In this document: in pieces, positions 11,813 to 20,854 of the stretch
Position numbering within the stretch: position 1 is the stretch's first letter
Layout: every line of letters begins with the position of its first letter
DNA from: an uncultured Megasphaera sp.
GTDB taxonomy: Bacteria > Bacillota > Negativicutes > Veillonellales > Megasphaeraceae
Direction: 5' to 3'
NCBI RefSeq assembly: GCF_900539295.1
Contig: NZ_UQBH01000006.1
Location: 1-64,000, forward strand
DNA length: 64,000 nucleotides
Notes under the pieces: model-generated
Told to the model about the DNA's origin: nothing
Database searches by the model: none
Seen by the model: only the letters and a program-made list of their open reading frames with translations
Translations under genes and position numbers: made by a program

Positions 11813-12525
11813 AAGCTTTCTCCTTCCAACCCGGCTTCTTCCCTTTCAACAGGGCAGATATCTTCCGGGGTAAAGACTTTGGCCGTCCCTTTGCGGATAT
11901 CCCGCACAAGGGTGCAGGCTTCCGGCCGAATAAAGCGAACGATGCCGTGTTCCATGACCGGCTGCCAGAGCCGAACCTGCAGCATGTCGCGACCCGTTTC
12001 ATCAGGATAGTTAAAGCCGTGGAACATCGTACCTAAGGGAATGGCCGGGATATCGTCATAAAATCCCGGGACCTCGCCATAGGCGACAGGTTCGATATAG
12101 CCCTGACATTCCCGCGTGCCTAAGAAAATATCGCGGCGGCCGCCTCGTTCGACCATCCGTTTGGCAATGTTGTGGTGCTTATTTTCATTGCGGTCGCAAG
12201 CAAGGTCCGGCCGATGGAGATTGAACTCGAAATGTGCTTTTACTTCATAGCACACATCGCTCAAATACTTATAAATAGAGAGTTCATTACCGCCGCCGTA
12301 AACAATGGGTTTTACGCCTCGGGACTGGGTTCGTATTTCATTCATGACCCGCATCTCATCAATAAACCAGCAAATCGTAGGTTTCCAATAGCAGCTTTCG
12401 ACGATACCCTTCAAGGCCTGATAGGTCGGCACGGCATAGGAGGCTTTTTCACCGCCCATGCGGGTAATGGGATCGGTGAATAAGGCCATCCTTCCGTACA
12501 CTTTAAAGGTTATTTCATTTCGCAA
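11809..12525 (-). CDS. cas5c: Cas5c (Cas5d) pre-crRNA endoribonuclease
   Basis: This 238-residue Cas5 of subtype I-C takes over the role of Cas6: it cuts the repeat hairpin of the pre-crRNA and then caps the 5' handle in Cascade. Counting from the chosen start, Tyr46 and the Lys116-His117 pair sit exactly where the catalytic Tyr/Lys/His of the characterised Bacillus halodurans Cas5d lie, so the nuclease is predicted active. The chosen start is a TTG at 12525, supported by a strong GGAGG 9 bases upstream; no in-frame ATG fits better. It is 12 bp after cas3 and overlaps cas8c by 4 bp. Confidence 0.95.
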   Translation of the reverse strand: MRNEITFKVYGRMALFTDPITRMGGEKASYAVPTYQALKGIVESCYWKPTICWFIDEMRVMNEIRTQSRGVKPIVYGGGNELSIYKYLSDVCYEVKAHFEFNLHRPDLACDRNENKHHNIAKRMVERGGRRDIFLGTRECQGYIEPVAYGEVPGFYDDIPAIPLGTMFHGFNYPDETGRDMLQVRLWQPVMEHGIVRFIRPEACTLVRDIRKGTAKVFTPEDICPVEREEAGLEGESL

Positions 12526-12537
12526 AATATCCCCTCC

Positions 12538-15009
12538 TTAATAATTACAAAGTGGATTGGCCTGTTCTTCTAATTTGAGACCGATGGCCGGATCATAATT
12601 CGATGCGTTCAAAGCCAGTGGTCCCTGCAAGGTCTGAAAAATGGCCCCCATCCGCTGAAGCTGTTCCACTTCATAGGAAAAAGCATTGACCGTATACTGC
12701 TGAGCCGTCTTAAGTAAGGCCAAGAGTTTCTTAGGATCCTCAACCTCACCATTCAGAGCCGTAATTAAACCAGCCCCGTCTCCATAAGGCACGACAATAC
12801 CGCTCGTTGCCGAGTCAATGACATAAAAGGCTCTTCCGGCATCACCAAAGGCCTGAGTATCACGGAGTAATGCCAAATCTGCTCCATTACCCAGTTCTTT
12901 ACAAGCCTGCCAGCCCGCTTCATTAAGGGAAAGTAAATCCAGCAAAGTATTTCGGCTCGGCAATTCGTAGGATTTATTGCGCTCTCCTTGAGCAGCATAA
13001 TATGCTTCAAAGTAGCGGGCCATATTCGTCGGCTGGAGAATGTCCTGAATCTCCATGGTATGAAGCAAGTCTGCAGCCACTTTGACACCGGTTTGGATAT
13101 CGGGCAGCTTATCGAGCTTCTCCCCTTCCAAATGGAAAACCTTGACCACTCCGTATTCCATTTCACCGTGACGGTTGCAGCGGCCCGCTGCCTGGGCAAT
13201 GGAAGCAAAGCCGGCCATAGCCCGATATACCGTCGTGAAGGATACGTCGACACCGGCTTCAATCAGCTGCGTTGAGATACAGATGAGCCTGCGCTTCGAG
13301 GTTCCACCATGAAGAGCCGCCAAAGCCTCCCTCATGCGGTCGATTTCATTCTTTCGATGGGCCGGGCACATCTTAGTACTCAAGTGAATGATGTCGACGT
13401 CGTCCTGACTCTCTTTGACCAAGTTTTGTAACGCTTGATAAATCGTTCGCGCCTGACGGGTCAGATTGACGATACAGAGGACACTGCCCCGTTCCCTCGC
13501 ATCGTGCAGCAACCGGGGAGCCAACGTTTCCGCTGTATACAGTTCATCTTTCAAATACTCGAAGCGTACCCTCTGAAAAGCTTCAAAGGTGTCGTTTAAA
13601 TTATCGATCATTTCACTGTCGACATGAATGGGAACGTCCATACGGTCTAATTGAGGCTGCGTCGCCGTACAGAGGACGGCCGTGACGCCGGCAAAATCCT
13701 TTAAGAAATTCATAGCCAAATTAAAGATATAGGTGCATTTTACCGGAAGGGTCTGAATTTCATCGAAAATGATGATGCTGTCGGCCAAGGCCTGAAGACG
13801 GCGAGCAGATTGACAGCTGCTGTCAAACAATGTGTTGAGGAACTGAACCTGGGTCGTAAAAATAACCGGCGTATCCCAACGTTCGGTCAATAACTTCCGC
13901 CAGTCCCGTTCTTCCTCACTCATGTCTTCCTTCGGCAATACGTTGGAATGGTGCTCCAACACGGCCTCATCAAACTGGAATACGTCGCGGATTTCCTTGG
14001 CATTCTGATCGATGATGGACGTATAAGGAATGACGACGATGATTCGCTTTTTATGGTATTTCTTAGCCTGAGCTAAGGCAAAGCGCATACTGGCCAATGT
14101 TTTTCCGCTCCCCGTCGGTACCGACAGAGAGTAGATGCCCGGTTTCTCCGTTCCAAAATGTTGGCAGGCATCACTGATTTTTTGCCGCTCCAAAGCAATG
14201 GCCCTGGCCTTACCCTCTGCCGGAAGGGCAAAGGAATGAAGCCGGTCTTCCAATTTTCCGGAAAAGAGATTCCACAGCTCATCGTAGTCCCAATCCTGGG
14301 TCAAAGAGGAACCTCCCATGAACTCAGCCGTATCCAATCGATCAGCGTCCACAAGCCAACTGAAGAGCAGCCTTTCAACCATGCCCCAGTAAAACCAATA
14401 AATTCGGTCTTCACTATTTTGATCCTTGCCGCCAGCTTTACTCGCCTTATTGATGAAGCCATCCAATTTTTCAACTTCATCAAGCGCCTTATTGAACAAA
14501 TCATCCAACTCCGCCGGTGACAGGACGGATTCAAAAAAATAGGCTTCTTCCTCTGCGGTTTCAACGCCTTCTTTTTGAATACGCCGTACATAATCCGATT
14601 CACCGCGCTCACTCAAAAAATTCGCCAAGCCACCATGATGAGACATAACAGAAAGGCCGGCTAAATTGATGGTCTTCCCTACAAAATATCCCTCACGGTG
14701 ACGATAACGGTTTCCTAAAAACTGGGCGCCACCGGTCGAATGGTCGATTTTGCCGCGATAGTGAGCTGCCTTTTTAGGATCCTCAAGGGCTAATCGAATA
14801 TACTTCTGAAAAGGCATACACTCCCCACTCGACGTACTCTGACTTTTAGAAAAATCATGCAAAAGGCCAGTCAACTTTGCCAGGGCTCCTAAGCCCCAAG
14901 GTGTCGCCGCCGCTTCCATCTTTTCGGCTACATTCACCAAGTGATTTCGAAGAGGCTGCACTACAATCCGACCGTTCTCATCTTTTCGAAAATGCGCAAT
15001 AATTTCCAT
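12538..15009 (-). CDS. cas3: Cas3 helicase-nuclease, type I-C
   Basis: This 823-residue HD-nuclease/DExH helicase unwinds and degrades target DNA after Cascade binding. The HD domain has LLHDFSKSQ (His51-Asp52 in my numbering) and a later SHHGG. The helicase has Walker A VPTGSGKT near residue 300, the box FDEIQTLP, and QLIEAGVDVSF followed by QAAGRCNRHGEM, matching Cas3 motifs. The frame extends upstream to a TTG at 15060, but the ATG at 15009 (MEIIAHFRKDENG) has a GGAG site 7 bases upstream, so I use it. It is the first gene of the cas operon, behind a good promoter at 15128-15156. Confidence 0.96.
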   Translation of the reverse strand: MEIIAHFRKDENGRIVVQPLRNHLVNVAEKMEAAATPWGLGALAKLTGLLHDFSKSQSTSSGECMPFQKYIRLALEDPKKAAHYRGKIDHSTGGAQFLGNRYRHREGYFVGKTINLAGLSVMSHHGGLANFLSERGESDYVRRIQKEGVETAEEEAYFFESVLSPAELDDLFNKALDEVEKLDGFINKASKAGGKDQNSEDRIYWFYWGMVERLLFSWLVDADRLDTAEFMGGSSLTQDWDYDELWNLFSGKLEDRLHSFALPAEGKARAIALERQKISDACQHFGTEKPGIYSLSVPTGSGKTLASMRFALAQAKKYHKKRIIVVIPYTSIIDQNAKEIRDVFQFDEAVLEHHSNVLPKEDMSEEERDWRKLLTERWDTPVIFTTQVQFLNTLFDSSCQSARRLQALADSIIIFDEIQTLPVKCTYIFNLAMNFLKDFAGVTAVLCTATQPQLDRMDVPIHVDSEMIDNLNDTFEAFQRVRFEYLKDELYTAETLAPRLLHDARERGSVLCIVNLTRQARTIYQALQNLVKESQDDVDIIHLSTKMCPAHRKNEIDRMREALAALHGGTSKRRLICISTQLIEAGVDVSFTTVYRAMAGFASIAQAAGRCNRHGEMEYGVVKVFHLEGEKLDKLPDIQTGVKVAADLLHTMEIQDILQPTNMARYFEAYYAAQGERNKSYELPSRNTLLDLLSLNEAGWQACKELGNGADLALLRDTQAFGDAGRAFYVIDSATSGIVVPYGDGAGLITALNGEVEDPKKLLALLKTAQQYTVNAFSYEVEQLQRMGAIFQTLQGPLALNASNYDPAIGLKLEEQANPLCNY

Positions 15010-15127
15010 ATAATCTCCTATCGATACGCCGTCAGGCCAGTCCATGACGGTAAGCTGCAAGCCATGGACCGGTTCACGATGCTACACCTGACAAGAAACG
15101 ATTGACATATATGTATCCATCAAACTA

Positions 15128-15156
15128 ATTATACTACTATGTAATATCTATCACAA
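15128..15156 (-). promoter_or_regulatory. cas operon promoter
   Basis: On the minus strand, TTGTGA (plus-strand positions 15151-15156) and TATAAT (15128-15133) are separated by exactly 17 bp, a near-consensus sigma-A promoter. It is about 120 bp upstream of the cas3 ATG chosen here. The flanks are AT-rich. No clear operator dyad was recognised. Confidence 0.75.
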
Positions 15157-15434
15157 AGTTTATGCATTATAATTTGATAAAAATCCTTTCAAGGGCATTC
15201 CCTCTTTCTCTAAAACAACCATTGCAACGGATGATACAAAAGCCAACGTCCGGTTCACGACGTGACCTTCAATAAGAATAAATCGACATGCCATATATCC
15301 TTTGAGCTCATTATATCACCTTCACGATTAAAATGCAACACTTTACAACTATAACTTATATAAACAAATTAAAGCGCTCAATAAATCCTATACCGGCCGT
15401 ATCCCTATAAAAGGGAATGTACAGCTACGTCCCC
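15157..15434. other. Intergenic region upstream of the cas operon
   Basis: About 280 bp, AT-rich, with no convincing gene. It contains a second copy of CCGGTTCACGA (15250-15260; the first is at 15069-15079, near cas3). This short direct repeat could be chance or a regulatory half-site. Confidence 0.4.
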
Positions 15435-15626
15435 TTATCTCGGAAGGACCCGCATCACAGGACACTGTCGTTCCAATGGTTTGAGTATCCTACCCCCGAC
15501 AGCAGCACAATCGATGTTGATGTATTCTTTATTGTTTCTCAGAAGTTCCCGGCTCAAAGCATAGTATTGAGTGCCGCCTCCGGAAACAACATCATAGCCT
15601 TTATTGCTAAGCCCTATGGCGGTCAC
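15435..15626 (-). CDS. Small hypothetical protein, GTG start
   Basis: A 63-residue frame begins at a GTG (15626) with AGGGGG 8 bases upstream and ends at TAA 15435. The sequence starts VTAIGLSNKGYDVVSGGGTQ and continues through SRELLRNNKEYINIDCAAVGG. Composition looks protein-like rather than like antisense noise, and a TATAAT lies a short distance upstream. I do not recognise a family. It lies between the cas operon and the accessory region on the same strand. It could be a fragment of a larger lost gene. Confidence 0.4.
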   Translation of the reverse strand: MTAIGLSNKGYDVVSGGGTQYYALSRELLRNNKEYINIDCAAVGGRILKPLERQCPVMRVLPR

Positions 15627-15730
15627 TATTAATACCCCCTATCTTTTTGACAATGCATTTAACACAATTTTAATTCTATTATATTACAAAGCTAAAAATG
15701 AAGCCGTCAGTAAAAAGATAGTCCTCCTAC

Positions 15731-15796
15731 AAAAAAAGACATATCGACCTGCCCTTGGCCGAAGCCAGGGAGCCATGTCGATATGTCTCATTTTTT
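15731..15796. terminator. Bidirectional intrinsic terminator
   Basis: A long inverted repeat (GACATATCGAC at 15738 pairing with GTCGATATGTC ending 15787, with a partly paired CCTTGG/CCAGGG interior) is flanked by seven A on the left and a T run on the right. On the minus strand it follows the bicupin gene that ends at 15813. Confidence 0.8.
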
Positions 15797-15812
15797 ATTA
15801 TCGAAAATTATT

Positions 15813-16798
15813 TTATTGAGATACGCTGTTTTCCTCGACGATCCCATGGGAAGTTCCCTGAAGGGATGTGTATTCTCGATCGGGGAAATTGTACCAGGTC
15901 ACGTCATGGTTATCGTGTAGGCTGATGGCGATATGGGCAAAGGTGCTGTTTGGCGCAGAGCCATGCCAATGGACGACGCCGGGCGGGCAATAAACGACGT
16001 CTCCGGGATGGAGGACTTCTACTTTACCGCCCTTTATTTGATGGTAGCCCACACCGTCGGTGGCAATCAAGATTTGCCCGGTCTTATGGCTGTGCCACCG
16101 GTTATAGGTTCCTTTGGGAAAGACGACATACATCCATTCCGGAGAACCCGCAGCGTTCGGCTTTGTCAGTACCTTCCCCAAATAGACGGGATGATTAAAA
16201 TTAGGCGACGCATAGGGTTCCGGTGAAGAAGGGAACAGAAAGGCGTCGTTTTTTTTCCGGCAGCCTTCGTCTTTCCCGTATCGGAAAAATGGATATTTTC
16301 ATATTCCTCAGGGCTCAGCGGTCCCGTATGGACGGCAGGAGCGCTTTCAGGCGCCTTCCAGTTTTTATCGTAAATGACGATTTGCTGAAAGGCCGAATCT
16401 TTGACGGCACCGTGAAAATGGCTGACACCGGCCGGAACCTGGACGACATCACCGGGGTTGATGAGGACAGCCTCTTTCCCCCATTCCTGATAAATCCCTT
16501 GCCCGGCGACTCCCACGACGGTCATAGCCCCATGGGCATGCCAGCCGCTGTAGCTCCCCGGTTCGAAGGTAATGACATTGGTCTGGGGAACCTGATAGAC
16601 ATCGTCGGCCTCAATCAGATCATGGCGATGAACGGTCCCGACGAAGCGATCAGAAATATCGACGCCCACCGGAAACGGCATCTTGTGCGGTTCAGCTGCA
16701 TCGACGGCCGTAACCGGCAGCATAGACAACATCATCATAAAAAGCAAAATCCATCTTACCATACGTCTCACATCTTTTAAAAAAATAATCTCACTCAT
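15813..16798 (-). pseudogene. Secreted bicupin protein, frameshifted
   Basis: Two cupin domains are split by a one-base shift. The first part (start 16798, or MVRWILLFMMML slightly downstream) has a signal peptide and a cupin core (GSYSGWHAHGAM, NPGDVVQVPAGVSHFHGA). The second part (frame ending 15813) has WHSHKTGQ and HPGDVVYCPPGVVHWHGSA. Between them a run of eight A on the coding strand (plus-strand T at 16249-16256) shifts the frame. With seven A the reading continues into the second frame as GKNDAFLFPSSPEPYASPNF and onward to YLGKVLTKPN without a stop. Such bicupins often resemble carboxymuconolactone-decarboxylase-associated proteins; substrate unknown. The shift could be real decay, slippage-based switching or a sequencing error. 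Confidence 0.8.
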
Positions 16799-16841
16799 CC
16801 CGATCTCTCAGGTAAAAATATCCGCCATGCTCCCTTCGCGC

Positions 16842-17291
16842 TTATAAGGAAGAAGCCAAGGCCCCGGCTTCTTTAGCGTTTTTAGCCATGCCCATATAGG
16901 TCAGACCGTATAAGGCAGCAAAGCGCTTCATGGTGAATTCGCCGGCGTCCAGCATCCACGCTTCCGGTGCAGCTCCCTGGAAGATGAAAAAGAGTTTTTT
17001 CCCGGATAAGCTTCCTTGGGAAACCTTCCCGTAAAACCGGTCCAGTACATTTCGTACAGAGCCGCAGATATTATGCCAGTACACCGGCGAACCGATGACG
17101 AGGACATCGGCCTTTTCAATCTTTCCGAGAACGGCGTCCAACTGGTCGCCGGGCAGGTCCTGTCCGTACGCATTGATCCGGTAATCGACGAGATTCAGCG
17201 TTTCATAGGTCTGATTTTTAAGGAGTTCCGCGGCGACTTTTGCCGTATTGCCATTTTCATTGGGACTTCCGTTTATAAATAAAATACTCAT
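16842..17291 (-). CDS. Flavodoxin-fold NAD(P)H-dependent oxidoreductase
   Basis: This 149-residue protein of the NADPH-dependent FMN reductase/flavodoxin-like family has the N-terminal phosphate-binding loop INGSPNENGNTAK and the later GSPVYWHNICGSVRNVLDRF, the typical FMN-contact segment. It is probably a cytosolic FMN reductase acting on quinones or similar acceptors. The start at 17291 (MSILFINGSPN) is preferred over a longer frame because AAAGGAAG lies about 6 bases upstream. It lies on the minus strand between two damaged genes (bicupin and hydrolase), a grouping seen in small redox/detoxification clusters. Exact substrate unknown. Confidence 0.85.
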   Translation of the reverse strand: MSILFINGSPNENGNTAKVAAELLKNQTYETLNLVDYRINAYGQDLPGDQLDAVLGKIEKADVLVIGSPVYWHNICGSVRNVLDRFYGKVSQGSLSGKKLFFIFQGAAPEAWMLDAGEFTMKRFAALYGLTYMGMAKNAKEAGALASSL

Positions 17292-17352
17292 TGTATCTTC
17301 CTTTCCGGCCAGCATGAGCTGTGCCATTCAACGTTAATCATAAATATCTGTT

Positions 17353-18240
17353 TCAATCTTTCATTTGACGCTGCCAAAAGCGGACGGCTCGATTCAGCCA
17401 CCCTTCGGCCACCGTCCCTTCACCGAGGCCAAATCCATGGGGCAGCCCGGGGAAAATCTCAATATCGGCATCGGTTCCATTGGCCCGGATGCCTTCAATC
17501 CGCCGCTTCATGGTGCCATACCAGGCAATGCCGTCAGCCGTCCCTACGCAGTTATACGTAGGCGGTTCCTTTCCGGTGACGTCGGACAGGCCGGTGTACT
17601 CCATGATGACCGCCGCCGGCTGAGGGTATGGCCTTTCGCCAAAGGCCCCCGTCCCATAGGTGCCAACCCAGGCCGCCATCCGGGCGCCTGCTGAGCCGCC
17701 CCAGAGGGAATAATCGCGGATATCGACCTCAAGTTCTCTTGCATGGTCATGAATAAAGGCGATGGCCCGGGACAAATCTTCACAGGCTTCGCGAGCGCCG
17801 ACGCGATAAATGAGGGCAAAGGCGTTGTAACCTCGCTTGGCAAGCTCCTAGGCATGAGGAAAACTGTCGTGCATGGCACCGACATAGACAAAATCGCCGC
17901 CGGCACTGAGAATGGCCGTCTTGCCCTGAAGCTTGCCGCGGAAGAAAAATAACCCCGTGTCCTTCTTTCTCGGATCGGCAGCTTTTTCTGCCGAACTGTA
18001 GATATCATAAAAGACCCTCTCGCCGGCAAGGGCTCTCGATTTTAGCTCATTGACGAGACTCACCGTCCGCTCCGGTCTTATATAGCTGTACCAAAGAAGG
18101 GCTTTTCCCAAATCCTTCAACGTCATCTGAGGCGATAACGCCAGATCGACGGGAAACAGCAGTCGGCCGAAGCCGGAAAAGGCCTCGTCCCGGATCACAT
18201 CACTGATTTTTGAATTCAACGAAAACGTTTCTTCCTTCAT
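17353..18240 (-). pseudogene. Alpha/beta hydrolase (esterase-like) with in-frame amber stop
   Basis: One reading frame of about 295 codons is interrupted only by a TAG at 17848-17850. Upstream: GGDFVYVGAMHDSFPHA. Downstream without shift: ELAKRGYNAFALIYRVGARE, then the nucleophile elbow WGGSAGARMA and a C-terminal LPHGFGLGEGTVAEGW with the likely catalytic His. This is the layout of the BD-FAE/esterase-lipase family. The original codon may have been Leu TTG. The start at 18240 (MKEETFSLNSK) follows GGAGGTGATGG. Unless TAG is read through, it gives a truncated product lacking the catalytic Ser and His. It lies in a run of decaying genes. Confidence 0.85.
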
Positions 18241-18267
18241 CTTTCCATCACCTCCTTCTTCCATCAT

Positions 18268-18450
18268 TTACAAAACAATCTGCGGCCCCATCCATCGGAC
18301 AAACAGGGTGACCCCATTCCCGTGCGGCATCCCGGTCAGAACGCCGACGGACAAAGGCGCTCCGTCGCCATAATAGAAGGCAGGGAAAAGCCCTGAGCCG
18401 ATACCGGCCGGGCTTTCCGTACCTATTTGAAATGGTTCAACTTCAGGGTC
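18268..18450 (-). pseudogene. Start-less 3' gene remnant
   Basis: A 60-codon open stretch with no start codon runs from just after a TAA at 18451-18453 to a TAA at 18268. It reads IGTESPAGIGSGLFPAFYYG, then GVLTGMPHGNGVTLFVRWMG and a terminal PQIVL. It looks like the C-terminal end of a protein whose 5' part has been lost; I cannot name the family. Its stop abuts the ATG ATG of the hydrolase pseudogene, suggesting that the two were once translationally coupled. Confidence 0.5.
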
Positions 18451-18456
18451 TTACTC

Positions 18457-19554
18457 TTACAGACGCTTCCCATAGAATTCAGCCAGTTTGTTCACGGCTT
18501 CATCAACATATTCCGGTACCCAATAGGTCCGAATGTGGCTGGCGCCTTTGATGAGGAACAATTCCTTATCGGTCGTACCGCTGGCTTTAGCAAAGGCATC
18601 TTCCGTCATGTAGAGGGTGTCGGCCTTGTCGCCGGCCATCATCAAGAGGGGCTGATCGATGAGATCCATCCGATCTTCGACGTCAAAGGCCATGAGTTTC
18701 ATGAGCGATTCCGTCGTGTAGCTGCCCGTCGCATTGGGATGGCGATGGGTCAGGCCATAGTATTCGATGCCGTCACGATAGAGGGTGTTTTCCGGGAGTT
18801 CTGCCATCTTGGCCCGAAGATCGTCATCGGTAGCATTGGGAGGCAGGAACCCTTCATAGACAATGTCGCCGGAAAGTTCTTTTTCCCGGGCATCAGCCGC
18901 TTTTTGAAGGCGAGACGGAATGCCTGCAATATCGGCATCATGGAAGCCATTGCGGCGTACCCGACCCGAATTAAACATGGATAGGGTCGCCACGGCCTTG
19001 ATACGCTTATCCGTCTGGGCCGCTGCCAGCGTATAACCACCGCCGCCGCAGATACCGAGGGAAGCAATGCGAGCTCGATCGACTTTATTCAGCGTAGAAA
19101 GGTAATCGACCATGCCGCTCACATCTTCAATTCGGTTCGACGGATAATCGCGAAGGCGCGGAGTCCCGCCGCTGGCCCCCTGATAGCGAGCATCGGCAGC
19201 CACGGTAATGTAGCCAAGTTCTGCCAGTCGCTGAGCGTACAGGCCGGCTACCTGTTCCTTACTGCCACCGTTGGGATGAGCGACAGTGATAGCGGCATAC
19301 TTCTTATCGCTCTTTTCATCATAATCAGCCGGCAAATAGAGGTTGGCAGCCACTTTGATACCATCCACTTCATATTCTACAGGGCGAATATTCACCTTGC
19401 CCGGTTCATTCTTTTCAATGGCATTGCCGTAAACGAGGCCGAAGGGATTCTCATTCGGCGAAGCGGCAACTGCCGTATTTCCATTCATACCCATCATCAT
19501 CAATCCTCCCATCAAGGCGATCATGAACATTTTTTTCTTTATACCTATTTTCAT
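18457..19554 (-). CDS. Secreted alpha/beta hydrolase with Cys in nucleophile position
   Basis: This 365-residue protein has a signal peptide (basic start, then IALMGGLMMMGM, cleavage near AVAAS) and an alpha/beta-hydrolase fold similar to YcjY/dienelactone-hydrolase-type proteins. Visible parts are AHPNGGSKEQ (oxyanion region), the elbow SLGICGGGGY with Cys where Ser is usual, MAGDKADTLY with an acid-residue candidate, and KGASHIRTYW with the catalytic His. The start at 19554 has GAGG 7 bases upstream. It is probably exported. Physiological substrate unknown. Confidence 0.8.
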   Translation of the reverse strand: MKIGIKKKMFMIALMGGLMMMGMNGNTAVAASPNENPFGLVYGNAIEKNEPGKVNIRPVEYEVDGIKVAANLYLPADYDEKSDKKYAAITVAHPNGGSKEQVAGLYAQRLAELGYITVAADARYQGASGGTPRLRDYPSNRIEDVSGMVDYLSTLNKVDRARIASLGICGGGGYTLAAAQTDKRIKAVATLSMFNSGRVRRNGFHDADIAGIPSRLQKAADAREKELSGDIVYEGFLPPNATDDDLRAKMAELPENTLYRDGIEYYGLTHRHPNATGSYTTESLMKLMAFDVEDRMDLIDQPLLMMAGDKADTLYMTEDAFAKASGTTDKELFLIKGASHIRTYWVPEYVDEAVNKLAEFYGKRL

Positions 19555-19775
19555 ACAATTTCCTCTCATTCAGAAGAGTTCAGAAGAACTTACCGCTCTT
19601 CATGAACCAAGGATATCAACCGGTAGTAACTACCTGTCAAGCCTTTTTTGGAGAATTTTTTTCATTTCGACAGAAAAGATTTCCTTCCGAGGTCATCCGC
19701 TATCGCTTGGGCTGTCTAGGAACCGATGCGAAAAGTCAGTCAGAATCAGAAAAAGCGCCGACTTCCATGATTCGA

Positions 19776-20810
19776 TCAGAGAAGACCTTTTCCGGCGTCG
19801 CTGACATGCCGCAGTCCCGATTTCCGTTCATCGTCTCGATGGAGATGAGGTTTGTATTCCGTTTCTCCCCGCAGCACGCCTTCAACGTAGGCCTCAAAGT
19901 TGGGATAGCCATTATACTTATCTTCTTTTCGCTTGCCGCGCATGGGTCGTCCGTTGCTGTTCTTCAAAATGGCGGCAATGTAGTTGATATTATTGACCTT
20001 GTTTTCGTGAGCCATTTCAATGGCCGTACAAGTGGGTTCGCTGCCCCACAGGTTTTCCAAGGTGATCAATCGATGGGCAAAATCGCCCTGCATGGGTCCA
20101 AAGAGGTTCTGATACGTTTGGACCGAGGCATAGCCTGTCACGGCCTTGGGCGTCGTCACCGCTTCCCCTGTAAGGGCTTTTGATTCCCTTTGAGACTCTG
20201 CCCCTTCATCAGTATCAGGAATCTCTTCCTGCGGCATGTCGCCCGACTTTTCGGCTATGACAGCTTCTTCGACGAGCTCATCAATGGGCAAGGCAAGAGC
20301 TTTCTCTTGACAAGACTCGATGGAATCTTGGCCGGAAGCCTCGATGAGCGTTTCAGCGGAAGTTTCGCTGATGGGATTTTCTTCCGGAAGGCCTTCTTGT
20401 TGAGCTTCTTTCTCTTGAGCCAGGCGCTGCCGCTCTCGATAGCGGCGAACCCGTTCATGGGTCTGCTCCCGTCGTCTCTCGTCGCGGTGAAAGCTTTGCA
20501 GCTCATCCCAGATAAGGATGCGAATCATTCCCTCTTCATCGCGTTCGATGAGATCTACCTGCTCTAATGCCCGCAGCCCGTTTTCAATAAACGGCTGGCG
20601 GCGATGCAGGCTCTTGGCAATGAGCTGCGTCGTAAGGGGCTCGGTCTCCGACACGTAAATCGTACCGTCGTCGTTGACCATGCCGGCCATATCCTTTAAG
20701 AAGAACCACAGAACGATGTACGAATCGCCGTTAGGAAGATTCATCAAATAAAGGATACGGGGATCTAAAAAGAGTCCCACTTTCGTTTTCAGCCATTGTA
20801 ATTTTTTCAT
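19776..20810 (-). CDS. Phage/plasmid replisome organizer (DnaD-like) protein
   Basis: This 344-residue protein has an N-terminal replisome-organizer domain: DPRILYLMNLPNGDSYIVLW, then the winged-helix-like TTQLIAKSLHRRQPFIENGL. A charged, Glu/Gln/Pro-rich linker follows (about residues 120-230). The C-terminal region resembles DnaD/DnaB_2 helicase-loading domains (NLWGSEPTCTAIEMAHENKV, NYIAAILKNSNGRP). Such proteins start replication of phages and small plasmids by recruiting the host helicase. The start at 20810 has AGAGGTG upstream. Directly upstream lie long direct repeats with DnaA-box-like sites. The gene appears intact and indicates an integrated or remnant mobile element. Confidence 0.75.
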   Translation of the reverse strand: MKKLQWLKTKVGLFLDPRILYLMNLPNGDSYIVLWFFLKDMAGMVNDDGTIYVSETEPLTTQLIAKSLHRRQPFIENGLRALEQVDLIERDEEGMIRILIWDELQSFHRDERRREQTHERVRRYRERQRLAQEKEAQQEGLPEENPISETSAETLIEASGQDSIESCQEKALALPIDELVEEAVIAEKSGDMPQEEIPDTDEGAESQRESKALTGEAVTTPKAVTGYASVQTYQNLFGPMQGDFAHRLITLENLWGSEPTCTAIEMAHENKVNNINYIAAILKNSNGRPMRGKRKEDKYNGYPNFEAYVEGVLRGETEYKPHLHRDDERKSGLRHVSDAGKGLL

Positions 20811-20854
20811 TGCCAGCACCTCTTTTTTCATTTTGGGAAATGTCTTGCGAAATT

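Noticed and set aside
15010..15060. Longer cas3 start at a TTG (15060)
   Set aside because: No ribosome site there; the ATG at 15009 has GGAG at ideal spacing.
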